From: Glomus cerebriforme
Lineage: Eukaryota; Glomeromycota; Glomeromycetes; Glomerales; Glomeraceae
Direction of reading: 5' to 3'
Length of the DNA stretch: 15,019 nt
Assembly: GCA_003550305.1 (NCBI GenBank)
Contig: QKYT01001004.1
Location: 1 to 15,019, forward strand
Positions 1 to 8,918 of this stretch are shown piece after piece. The position numbers and the translations under genes are program-made. Each line of letters begins with the position of its first letter. Within the stretch, counting starts at the first letter, position 1. Below the pieces are notes generated by a model that saw only the letters and a program-made list of their open reading frames with translations, did no database searches and had not been told where the DNA came from.

Positions 1-85
1 GATTTGATTCAATTTGATTCGAGATTGGTTTAAAAATCAAATCAAATTCAAATTTGGCTTATATTCGATTTGATTTGAATTTGCG
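1..85. repeat. AT-rich period-5 repeat in A-A'-A arrangement
   Basis: Five-base words of the type GATTT/GATTC/AATTT run from the start. They switch to the reverse complement (AATCA/AATTC words, about 34-54), then return to GATTT words at about 66-80. The block can therefore fold back on itself. It abuts, and at about 80 may overlap, the decayed transposase fragment, and it is probably cut by the window edge. No coding role is seen. A GC-rich array with the same period and layout lies at 14691-14850. Confidence 0.6.
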
Positions 86-147
86 GAACCCTATCTACAA
101 CAAACAAAAGTTTAAATAAGTGCTCAATCAATAATTGCTGCTTTATT
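80..147 (-). pseudogene. Decayed hAT-transposase-like fragment downstream of the BED finger
   Basis: Read on the minus strand, one frame gives NKAAIID, stop, ALI, stop, TFVCC. A neighbouring frame gives LFKLLFVVDRVP. Together they resemble the conserved block of many hAT-type proteins in which an 'A(L/I)xKAFVxCGIPF' stretch follows the BED finger. At least two in-frame stops and a frame change are needed to read it, so it is not functional. It lies about 170 bp downstream of the BED-like fragment on the same strand, which is the expected order. The resemblance is judged by eye from family knowledge and is weak by itself. The order and strand make it more credible. Confidence 0.35.
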
Positions 148-320
148 TGGTAGTAATTCTTGATTCTTATAATAATCTTTAATTTCAGATTGAACTTAAT
201 AAAATAATTGAAAAAAATAATTAACTTAAAAGTTAAAACATGGATATAATCATACAATTGATAATTAATATAATTAATTATACCATTAGAACTTCTCCTT
301 CTCTTATTAGAAATTATTGA

Positions 321-539
321 TTAATTTGATTCTTGTGAGGTGATAAAAACCATTTCATCTTTCAAAAAATCCTTTGCAGTGAAATATTCAAGCCAGTAGT
401 TTTGAATATTTTTAGAATAGTCAATATACTCTTTAGCAAGATAAGATTGTAATATATTTACATATGTGCATGACCATTTTTTATGACATAACTTGCATTT
501 TTCAGAAAAATGACCTGGAAACTTTAATGGAATTTGCAC
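321..539 (-). pseudogene. BED-type zinc-finger remnant (hAT transposon-derived)
   Basis: This is an open frame of about 73 codons ending at TAA. It has no ATG at the upstream end: the first possible codon is GTG, and an in-frame TAG lies a few codons before it. The peptide has FPGHFSEKCKLCHKKWS, then LQSYLAKEYIDYSKNIQ and NYWLEYF. That matches the BED-finger layout: aromatic residue, CxxC, a KxWxR/S core, then normally 'HLAxxC' and a YW motif. Here the expected His and Cys zinc ligands both appear as Tyr, so the finger should not bind zinc. It could be an isolated exon, but the lost ligands, missing start and downstream stops favour a dead transposon piece. Confidence 0.5.
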
Positions 540-540
540 A

Positions 541-1654
541 AAATGTTTCTAGACTTTATTCTATTTGCAACTACTTCTACCTTTAGAATTTTATCTAGTC
601 ATAATAGGATAAAAAAAAAGAAAATTGATAAACTGTATATTTTGTATAATGTAAATGAAACTATTTATATATTTAATTACTTAATTTTAATTAGCTAATT
701 TTAATTCAGCATTTCGGCATCAATTTCAGATTTCAGAATCTTGGATTTCAAAAATATTTTAAATTTCAGTTTCAGAATTTCAGCAAATCTGAAATATTTT
801 AGTTTTGGGATCAGACTTAACTATTTGCAATCTAATTATTGCTTATTAGTTGCCAGTATAATTATACCAATTTTGCATCATAAAGTTTGTATTATTAGAG
901 TGTATTCATATTTTTGGCATGATTTCAGGCATATTAAGATGCAAAATAAGATGGATTTTTTATTGTTTATAGTGTCCTAGAAAAAATATTAGAAATTTTA
1001 CTAAATCACTTCCTAAGGCAAAGTTTGTTATATAAGAAAGTGTTCTTTTTTTGTTTTGATATGTTTCTTCATTCTCTTCCCTAGATGCCTTAAGTGTTTT
1101 AGTAAATATATATCTATATATATGTATATATTTTTGTTATGTCATAAATAAAAAAAAATAAAAAAAGTAAAAAAGTCTGAAATTTTTTAAGCCACCTAGG
1201 GTACTTAAGGCAGGATATTTAAGAAATTATTTTAGTGATCAAATAAAGTTAATTTGCTATTTTGCTTTTATCTCCAAAAATCAAAAATTTTCTAAGGCAG
1301 ATTTTTCTAAGACATTTAGTTTTTTCTTATGATAATATGTTTTTAAATGATATTTATTTACATGTAAATTACACATTCTGTATATTAATGCAATAGGTTT
1401 TCTATACTGTTTACAAGGATTTCACTGATACTTTTTTTAATGGATTTTGCATCTTTCTTGTTGATCACAAACTTATTCGCATATGTTCTCTTTATTAGAA
1501 AGATATTGGCAGTTAAATTTAGCTCTCATTGGATATCTTTTAAATTTCTATAATTATTTTTTATTTAAATTTTTTTCAGAACAATATATTGTTAACATTA
1601 TTGCCAATAAAATGTATTTCTAATTTTATCCTTCCAAAATCTTGGTATTGTTAA
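541..1654. other. AT-rich region without a supported gene
   Basis: No convincing ORF is present. The 700-800 stretch is built from repeated TTTCAG-like words (for example around 726-738 and 768-785) with an inverted partner near 787. An open frame at 741-980 begins only at TTG, lies on this low-complexity stretch, and has no recognisable features. A pair of inverted repeats lies at 997-1106. Nothing else is readable. Confidence 0.5.
997..1106. repeat. Imperfect inverted repeat, MITE-like
   Basis: The left arm 997-1020 (TTTACTAAATCACTTCC then TAAGGCA) is the near-complement of the right arm 1086-1106 (TGCCTTAAGTG then TTTTAGTAAA). There is one substitution and a 3-nt insertion in the left arm. 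The arms are separated by about 65 nt. The TAAGGCA end word recurs at about 1206 and 1292, so the structure may be one half of a larger nested element spanning about 980-1330. Confidence 0.5.
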
Positions 1655-1775
1655 TTGATATTCATATTCTTTTATTTGGTGAACCATTTTCTCAAAAGAA
1701 TTAAAGTTAAGCATACGTACCAAATTTAGCAGAACTGATTAGATGACTATATGGGGGTTGACTATAATATTTAAG
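1655..1775 (+). pseudogene. Possible 5S-rRNA-like remnant
   Basis: AAGTTAAGC at 1704-1712 matches the nearly universal 5S rRNA loop/internal-promoter word. About 31 nt later comes TGACTATATGGGGG, which could be a worn copy of the 5S 'GGGTGACC...GGGAAT' region. The preceding TGGTGAACCATTTTCTC lies where 5S would have its helix III/loop. Many bases differ and no T-run terminator follows at the expected place, so at best this is a decayed 5S copy or 5S-derived SINE. Chance similarity in AT-rich DNA remains possible. Confidence 0.25.
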
Positions 1776-1825
1776 AAAATAATAAATTGGATTTTACACC
1801 TTCACCTATAAATGATTCATCATAA

Positions 1826-2131
1826 CTTTCTACTCTTAATCCTTTGTTATCCCAAATAATTTCTGTAGGTAGTGCAGAAGTAGTATCTTTATCAGTAACT
1901 GCTTTTATCATTATGAGTTTCTTAATATTGCCAATAATAATGTGTTCTATACTTATTTTATTACTTATTGCAATTATATGGATTGTAGTTAGAAAAAAAT
2001 ATGGAATTCATAAAAAAAAAACTGATCTCTGGTATTACTGTATTACAGTTAAACCAGATATTAGTAAATATATATCCTTTATTTTTCCTAACTCTAGTAT
2101 ATATGAATCTAATATAATACCAAAGGATTAG
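1826..2131 (+). pseudogene. Broken or partial ORF with a transmembrane helix
   Basis: The frame is open from 1826 to the TAG at 2129-2131. The only in-frame ATG before the hydrophobic core is at 1913, which would give 72 residues. Just upstream in the same frame, 1775-1822 is open and reads a Ser/Pro-rich TPSPINDSS, then a TAA at 1823-1825. A single change from CAA could have produced that stop. The layout (Ser/Thr-rich lead, a 25-30-residue hydrophobic stretch ending IIWIVV, then RKKYGIHKKK and a polar tail) is that of the C-terminal part of a type I membrane protein. No family is recognised. It could be the last exon of a gene or a dead copy. Confidence 0.35.
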
Positions 2132-2779
2132 AGGACTAGAAATAGAATTGAAATTAGCTATATCTTACTAAAAGAACTTAGATAATATTTATAGTAGCAT
2201 ATTTTTTCTTATACAATAATACTAGTAATTTTGGCTAAAAGTACTTAGAAAGTTTATTGTAAGCCTTTTATATATTTTTTAAATCATTTTTTTTGTCTCA
2301 TTCTAAGAATATGTATCTAGAATTACTTGTCTAAACTTTTCTAAAATCCTGTGCTTAGTTTTGCTAAATTGTTACTATAGTTTTATTATAGTTTTACAAA
2401 GTTTTATCAGTTTTGCTATTTATAATAAATTTCAACAGAGTTTGTATTTCATCAAGTTTCACTAACTTTTAATAAGATTTTAATATAATTTTATCAAATT
2501 ACTATATTTTAATATCTCTAATTTTGCCAAGCAATCTTATATGTATTGATCTGTTTTTCTTTTTTATCTGAATTTTCAAAATAAAAAATATAATATATAT
2601 TAAGTCAAATTGATCAAAAATAAAACATTCAGATTATGAATGAACAGATTACAGATAATTTGGATGTAACCATCAGATTGATCAAATTGGCCTTTTTTTT
2701 TGTATTTTTTTTTATTTAAAAAAAATGTTTAAATTTATTTAAGAACCTTGATTTGGACTTTAAAATTTAATTCAGCTTA
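2132..2779. other. Gene-free AT-rich stretch with degenerate short repeats
   Basis: No ORF of interest is present. At about 2355-2520 an AGTTTTATCA-like word recurs at loose 11-15-nt spacing. At 2605-2690 there are two TTGATCAAA-containing words around a somewhat less AT-rich segment ending in TTGGCC, followed by long T and A runs. It is probably an old repeat, and nothing else is supported. Confidence 0.4.
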
Positions 2780-3460
2780 ACATTTCTTTTAATTTTTTAT
2801 CTTTAAGAATAGCAAAATTTTGATTAAAATGATCTGAATTTTAAAAGGTAAGCATTTCTTTTTTATCTTTTTTAACTTGGAAATGTTACTAATGTTTCAT
2901 TCATTTCTTTTCTTTAGGTACACTTAGATTTTAGTTAGGATGATTTGGATTTTAGACAGTAAACTTAAATTTCTTTATTTTTTCATATTTTTATCTTGAA
3001 AATATCACTAATATTCCTTTTTTTTTTCTTTAGAGATACCTTTCTGGATCTTAATTTTAACAAAAGGTAAGTTAGGATTTTATTTTTAGAATCTTCCTGA
3101 AATTGGATCTTATCTTAATCTATAAAAGGTAAATTGAAAAAAGGAATATTTCATTTTTTTTTATTTTGAAATATCATTCCTTTCTGAATCTGAATTTCAG
3201 CTTACTATGAAAGATAAGCTAAAGAAAGAAGTTTTTTATTTTTTTATTTTTGGAATGTCATTAATATTTCTTTTTCTTTTTGAAGCTAGGGGTTTCATTT
3301 TTTTTTTGACTTTGAAATGTTACTAATATTTCTTTTTTAGAGAATGTCTTTCTGGATTTGAAATTTGATTTGTTTAAAGTATAAAAATAGATTAATATAA
3401 AGTTTTACTCTTTCTTTATCTTGTAAATACTATTAATATTATTTTTATTTCTTTAGATTT
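2780..3460 (+). repeat. Array A: degenerate tandem intron/exon-like units
   Basis: Roughly six head-to-tail units of about 80-130 bp share an intron-like body: GTAAG-type start, a GAAATGTTACTAATRTTTC branch-site block, a pyrimidine tract and TTTAG. Readable introns are 2848-2917 (GTAAGC to TTTAG), 2959-3033 (GTAAAC to TTTAG) and 3379-3456 (GTATAA to TTTAG). Exon-like pieces are 2918-2958, 3034-3066, 3090-3128 (39 nt) and 3341-3378. Branch-like words lie near 2887, 3007, 3258, 3320 and 3430. One unit (3067-3089) has lost its middle, another (about 3165-3200) its pyrimidine tract. Exons at 3034 and 3341 are open in the phase-2 frame, while 2918 has a stop. It looks like an older relative of array B. 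Confidence 0.6.
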
Positions 3461-4317
3461 TTATTTAAATAAATATAAAAAGAAATGTTTGAACTTTTTT
3501 TTTGTAATAAAAATATAAAAATATTAATATTTTATTTATAATAAAAATTCAAATTTACAAAATAACTAAAAATGATAAATAATTATTTGTTGCATTTCTT
3601 TTTAAAAATATTATACACTTAAAAAATTCTGAATCTATTTTTAATCTTTTAAATATCATTAAATTTTAGCATCAGAAAATAAGTTTCAAATAATATAAAT
3701 ATAGTAAAAATAGCTAAAAATATTCTTACTATTTTTGTTAATACTATCAGAAAATTTTTTGAGATGATATATAGCAATATATATTTCTTCATCATTATTT
3801 ATTACATTAATTATAATATGTAATATATATCAATAATAATCACATTCATCAAGTGATATCAATGTGGTTAATATTGATAAAATATCAGATTTTAACCTAA
3901 ATGATAAATATTAGTAAATATTTAAATGATATATATTGAATTTGATAAACCAATAAATATGCTAATAATAAATAATTTGAAAGATAAGAAATATAAATGA
4001 TAAAAATCAAAATTTAACTAATACAATAAACATAATGTTTTATAAAGGATAAATAATCCTTTGTATTTATTTTATTATATAAAATATTATATAAAATAAT
4101 GTAAAACTAAACTAAACAAACTAAACAAAAAAATGTAGTGATAAAATAAGAAAAAAATATTAAGCGATAAAAATAAAAAATTTTTTTAAATATAAAATAA
4201 GAAAAAAAATATTAAGCAATAAAAATAAAAAAATGTCAAGCAATAAGTAATATTTCTAAAAAAAACAAAAAAAAATGATAAGTATTGTATTTTTTGTTTA
4301 TTTTTTTATGATTTATC
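3461..4317. other. Very AT-rich gene-free stretch
   Basis: No gene is supported on either strand. The stretch is mostly A/T runs and short TAATAAT/ATAT words. The only clear structure is the duplication at 4141-4233, listed separately. Confidence 0.5.
4141..4233. repeat. Tandem duplication of about 40 bp
   Basis: ATAAAATAAG, an A-run, TATTAAGCGATAAAAATAAAA at 4141-4180 is repeated at 4192-4233 with one extra A and with GCGAT changed to GCAAT. A third partial copy (CAAGCAATAAG) follows at about 4237-4247. The period is about 51 bp. Confidence 0.7.
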
Positions 4318-4438
4318 AAATATCTCAGCATCTATTTTACCTAGAAATGTGAAATTAGTACCATTTGATACATCTCAGTGAGGCGAATCGAATGAGCTAT
4401 ATTTCATCTTTTTATGATCACTGAATAGTGAGATATTT
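4318..4438. mobile_element. MITE-like element with 10-bp terminal inverted repeats
   Basis: AAATATCTCA at 4318-4327 is the exact complement of TGAGATATTT at 4429-4438, bounding a 121-bp unit. The interior (about 4355-4425, with GAGGCGAATCGAATGAGC) is much less AT-rich than the sequence on either side. That suggests an inserted or conserved piece rather than local drift. No transposase is encoded. Target-site duplications are not clear in this simple sequence. Confidence 0.45.
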
Positions 4439-4470
4439 AATAAATTGTATTTTTTAATTTTATAGTATAC

Positions 4471-4554
4471 ATATTGGGTACCCGATATATAGCAGATTTT
4501 CTGCATTTTGGATACCCGATATTTATAAGATATCTGTAAGATATCTGTAAGATA
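4471..4554. repeat. Small repeat cluster with hairpin
   Basis: GGGTACCCGATAT (4476-4488) and GGATACCCGATAT (4510-4522) are direct repeats flanking a GCAGA-TTT-TCTGC hairpin (4492-4504). The 11-mer AGATATCTGTA follows twice in tandem (4528-4538, 4539-4549) and begins a third time. GGGTACCC and AGATATCT are themselves palindromic. Confidence 0.7.
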
Positions 4555-5196
4555 AATCAGTTTTTAACCAGTGGTAATAATAAGACCAATTACCAATAGA
4601 TAATTGACTGTCAATCAATTTCTTAAATACTCCATCTAGAGAATTAATACTGCATAATTTGGTAAAAAGTTTTTAGAAAGTCAAAGTCTTCAGATTTTTC
4701 ACAAGCTATATTGGTAAAATTCCTAACTGGTTCAATCTTTTATTTTTACAAATACTTAAAAAACTGATATTTACAACTTTTTATCAACTAAAATGGTTAT
4801 AAAGTTATAAAATTAAATTAAAAAAATTTACTACCAAACTTATACATCAGAAAAGACTATTTTTATTATGCTAAGTCCATGTATCAATTCTATAAAAAAT
4901 TGCTATATTTCTAAAAAAACTTTATATTAAGGATTTACCAAAAGCAACCACAATTTTTACTTTTTTGTCTTATGCTCATAAAAGGTATCTTAGAATACCA
5001 AATGGCTCTTCAGATATCAATTTAAAATAAGATATAAATGACTGAAAGTTATTGTAAATCTGACTTATGAAGAAATTTGATAAATCAGAGATTATTATTC
5101 ATACTTTCTAAAGTTTTTTTAGTTAACTTTAGTATTGTAGAATAATTTTTTCTAAGATTAAAAAACTATTTTCTTAGTACAAAATAGTAAAAGAAT

Positions 5197-5258
5197 ATAA
5201 CTTTTCTTTCCCAAACTTTTTGGGAGAAATGATTGTAAAAATTAATAAGAAAAGTTAT
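5197..5258. repeat. Nested perfect inverted repeats
   Basis: ATAACTTTTCTT (5197-5208) pairs perfectly with AAGAAAAGTTAT (5247-5258). Directly inside the left arm, TCCCAAA (5209-5215) pairs with TTTGGGA (5219-5225) around a 3-nt loop. The result would be a 12-bp stem stacked on a 7-bp hairpin, with a 21-nt single-stranded strand on the other side. No gene is adjacent. Confidence 0.65.
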
Positions 5259-6345
5259 CCTTAAATTAGTTTTTATTATTATTATATTTTTTGTTTATTT
5301 TATATATGATAATTACTTTTATATATCCTTAAGAAGTTAAATATAATTGGTAAATTAAATAAAAATTTAAAAATAAAAAATAAAATAAAAAGAAGTTAGA
5401 AATTATATTAAATAATAGTTTAGTTTAGAAATAGAATATATTAGTAAAAGTATTTTTATAGGATTATAATAAATTTTTTAAAGATTTTGATTGATTAGTT
5501 TATTATAATGAGAGAATTTTAATGAATTTAATTGGTTAAAGATTATATATTAGATAAATTTACTATATTAAGAGTTTACTATATTAAAGTTTGACTATAA
5601 ATATATTAATAATAAAAATTTTTAGAAAGGATTTTATCATTAGATTTAAAAGCAGTTTTTTTATAAGTAATTATTTTAATTTTAAGAAGTAAATAGAAAA
5701 TATTTTTAAAAACTAGCTATTCATAAATATAGAATATACTGTATATACTGTAGGTATATTTATTATAATTATAAATAGTCATTTTGATTTAAGTTTGGAA
5801 ATATTATTTTTATACAGTAAATACTTTTTATTTTATATTAATATTTAAAAGAAGAAGTAAATTAAAAGCATAATATTATCTAAAATATAAAGTAACTTTT
5901 ATTAAAAAGTTCATTCTTATAATTTAATCTTTAGATGTAATAGGTATTATGCACTTTTTTATTTTTATAGTATAAAAATAAATTAATATTTTATAAATAA
6001 TAGATTTTATAGTAATCTTAATAAAGTATTGTATATTTTATCTTCAAAAAATAAATAAATAAATAAAGATTACTTGTAAAATATATATATTTTTTATTTT
6101 AAATATAAAATAAATCTAAATTTTATAAAAAAGAGGAAAATATTTATATATCATGCATTAGAATTTTTCAATTTAGTAATTTTTGAAATTAAGAAATAAA
6201 AGTCTTATATAATCTAAAAGAAAAACAAAATTATTTTTATTTAGTTTAGAAAAAAACCAAAAATAATGACATTTAATTTTTAAGATTTTTAATTCCTCTT
6301 TCTTTCTTATTATTTTTAATTTTAGGAAATATAAAAATTTTAACA

Positions 6346-6504
6346 TAATTCTGGCTAAAATTAAGTTTTTTATTAGTTATTAAAAATGAAAATTATATAA
6401 CATTATCATAAACTTATCATCTTTTTAGAAAATAACATTATTTTTAATCCTATTTTTATGTAATATTATCTAAATATCTAAAATAGAAATTCCAGCCAGA
6501 ATTA
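6346..6504. repeat. TIR-like inverted pair with GGCT/AGCC ends
   Basis: TAATTCTGGCT (6346-6356) is the exact complement of AGCCAGAATTA (6494-6504), about 137 nt apart. Related words (TTTCAGCCAAAATT) follow at about 6507-6520 and again at 13000-13036. It may be a short non-autonomous element family, but the arms are only 11 bp. Confidence 0.35.
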
Positions 6505-6700
6505 AAATTTCAGCCAAAATTAACAATTAAATAAGGTCAAAAAAATTCTAAGTTCCTAAATAGTAAAATAAAAATCAGAGGTATGATATAGAAAATAATA
6601 AATTAGGAAGGTGATATCATCTATCTTGTAAAATATAAAATATTTGAAAATAAAAATATTAATTAAATTTTCATTAATTTGTTATATATAATACAATTTA

Positions 6701-8657
6701 TTAAATACTATTCTCATAAAAAAAGGAATTTTCAAAATCTCTATTTCTATTATTTCTCTCATATTCAATATGTTCTCTACTAATATTTTTATCTTTTTTG
6801 GATTTCCACCATAATAAGCCAAAACAAATTATAATACTCAATGCACAGCCTGTACTACTAAAAAAAAATGCTATATTATAACATGATGCTCCAAAACATT
6901 TATTATGTTTTTGATAATAATCATAATTTATGCCAAATATAAGACTAAATAACTGACCACCAAATGCTGGTGCCTTTTATTTATATATGTTATTAAAAAA
7001 GATAAGTTAGTATATAAGTAATGTTAATATAAAAATTAAAAGCATCATACATAACTTACAAAAGACATGAATCCCCTTATAAATAAAAAAGATTCTATTA
7101 AGTTAGTTATGCTTTATTTATATAGTTATATAGCTAAATAAATTAAAACGTCAAGCTAGATCAATTACTTACCAATTAGAACCAAATCTTGCCGCACCAA
7201 ACCATTCACTTGTAATTGTTGGAGCAATACCAAACATTGTACCACATCCAAATCCAATAAATACACTTGCAATCCACAAAACATCCAAATTTTTCACTCC
7301 AAATCCTGCTACCATTTGACCTGCAAATAACGTTAATCCTGATATAGCAATAAACCATAACCTTCTAATATTAAAGATATTTTTAGTTATATCCGATAAA
7401 AATCCAACCGATAATCTTGCAAAACAAGAAAACATTGAAAACAAGGAAACGTGTAAATTTTGTAATGTTTGTAATTCGTGGTGTTGTTTATCGGATGATA
7501 TAGGCGGATGGTTGTTATGTACCGATAAATATAAGGTTTTAATAATAGTTCCAACATTATTGATAAACATTAAACCTGTACCGCCAATAAAGAATAATAT
7601 AAAAAATAACAATCTTGCATCGTTATCTTGTGCTAGATCCCATCCACCTATATCATTTTCTTCATGGTGTTGAAGAGCAATATGATTAGCAACTGCCTCT
7701 GACAATAAAGATGTTCGTTCACTTGGCTGATTAACATTGTTATTTTTAATGGAACAATTATTATTAGAAGATAAATTTGTTGCTTGTTCAAAAGTAGTTC
7801 TTGCAACTGCAACAATTTCTTCACGTTGCACCGATGGTGGCGGTAAAACTACATTAAGAAACCAACTTCCAATGAATTGACCTAAACCTGTCACAATAGC
7901 AAGGAAAACTAAAAAGTGTTCAACGTTTCCTCTAAAAAACCATATATTGATTCGCGAAAAAATAAATGAAGAAAGGCCATAGAAGCCTAATGGTGCACCC
8001 AATGCAATTCCACGACGTGCTGATCTTATTTCAAGATTTCTTACCTTTATTAAAAAAGAACCAAAATTAGTCTTAAGCACTCATCACCCATCAATAATAT
8101 AAGACGAAAAAGTGCACTGCTTACAACTGTTGCAAGAGAACAAATTAGACCTATAAAGTATCGATTGAAATATTAAGTATAATCTTAAAAGCGTACGATA
8201 TATAAAAAAGAACGAAATTTGATATACCAGCTGCGGATGCAATTCCCATAAAAAACAAATAAAAAGCACAAATTAAGAAAGATGGTGAAGGTAGCAAACC
8301 ATTGTACGTTAGCGCAACACAGAGATAACTGAAGAATATCACAAAGGAAGACACCAAACACGTCCTGAATTCAGAGAAAATTTTTTAATTACATTTTCTT
8401 TACATTTCTTTATGATAAATTTTTATTTTTCACCTGTTTGATCCATAATTATCTGCAATATGGCCAAAGAAAGGGCTACTAAGATAAAATCCATAATTTG
8501 CTGCGCTTCCAATAGTATTTATTTCTACAGAATTAAATTCTAATTTATCCGCCAATTCTGTAGAATAAGCGCCAAACAGATATGATGTGCCGCTAACTGT
8601 ACAAATTATCAATGCGCCAATATAAGATAAATTTATTTTTATATTTTGAGATATCAT
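6701..8657 (-). CDS. MFS transporter, Nodulin-like/Mch1 type (six exons)
   Basis: This is a 12-helix major facilitator protein, probably in the plasma or vacuolar membrane; the substrate cannot be told from sequence. Exons (minus strand): 8657-8434, 8364-8228, 8150-8125, 8044-7173, 7075-7060 and 6973-6701, with introns of 69, 77, 80, 97 and 86 nt. Joined they give 515 residues, within a few dozen of yeast Mch1. Frame and family sequence run through every junction, for example GIASAAG-LICSLATVV-RNLE and FGSNW-GFMSF-APAFGG. After helix 2 comes the MFS motif A variant GHIADNYGSNR (about 65-75). Six N-terminal helices, a charged loop of about 90 residues with NNNCSIKNNN and HHEEN, then six more helices ending LLWWKSKKDKN. 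Two exons are tiny (26 and 16 nt). The start is the ATG at 8655-8657, just before the first helix. The stop is TAA at 6701-6703. Confidence 0.93.
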
Positions 8658-8918
8658 CTTTTGTATAAGATAGAAAAGATAAAGATTTTATAACTCTCAA
8701 GTTTATATATGAATAATATGATCGAGTTACTAAATAATTCTGCATATCACGAAATATCGATCAATGATATCATGAGATGACAATTCTTTACGTGTGATCA
8801 TTATGATATAATTTAAATTGAAGTTTATATATGTAATAAAAGATATTCATTTTCTTAAAAAAATGTTCTGTTTATTCCAATAAGACGATAAATAATATTT
8901 ATAATGTACAGAATATCT
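8658..8918. promoter_or_regulatory. Intergenic promoter region of the MFS gene and 3' end of the UNC-45 gene
   Basis: These 261 bp separate two genes transcribed leftward. They must hold the 3' end of the upstream UNC-45-like gene and the promoter of the MFS gene. The sequence is AT-rich with ATGATATCATGA at 8764-8775, a near-palindrome around GATATC, and GTGATCATTATGAT nearby. No specific binding site can be named. Confidence 0.4.

Larger units (their letters stand above)
4555..6700. other. Long AT-rich gene-free stretch upstream of the MFS gene's 3' end
   Basis: No ORF with recognisable content is seen on either strand, and A/T runs dominate. Local structures are a nested hairpin at 5197-5258, an AAAT microsatellite at about 6050-6067 and a TIR-like pair at 6346-6504. 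The 3' untranslated region of the MFS gene (transcribed leftward) probably occupies part of the right end. Confidence 0.5.

Noticed and set aside
48..257. 69-residue minus-strand ORF as an intact gene
   Set aside because: It is low-complexity Ile/Lys/Leu sequence running into the period-5 repeat. Only a short hAT-like piece is credible, and it needs frame changes.
741..980. Open frame of 79 codons, plus strand
   Set aside because: It starts at TTG, lies on repeated TTTCAG words, and has no recognisable features. It is consistent with chance.
8084..8269. Separate small minus-strand protein within the MFS gene
   Set aside because: It reads intron 2, exon 3 and intron 3 of the MFS gene in the wrong frame. 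The spliced model explains the sequence.
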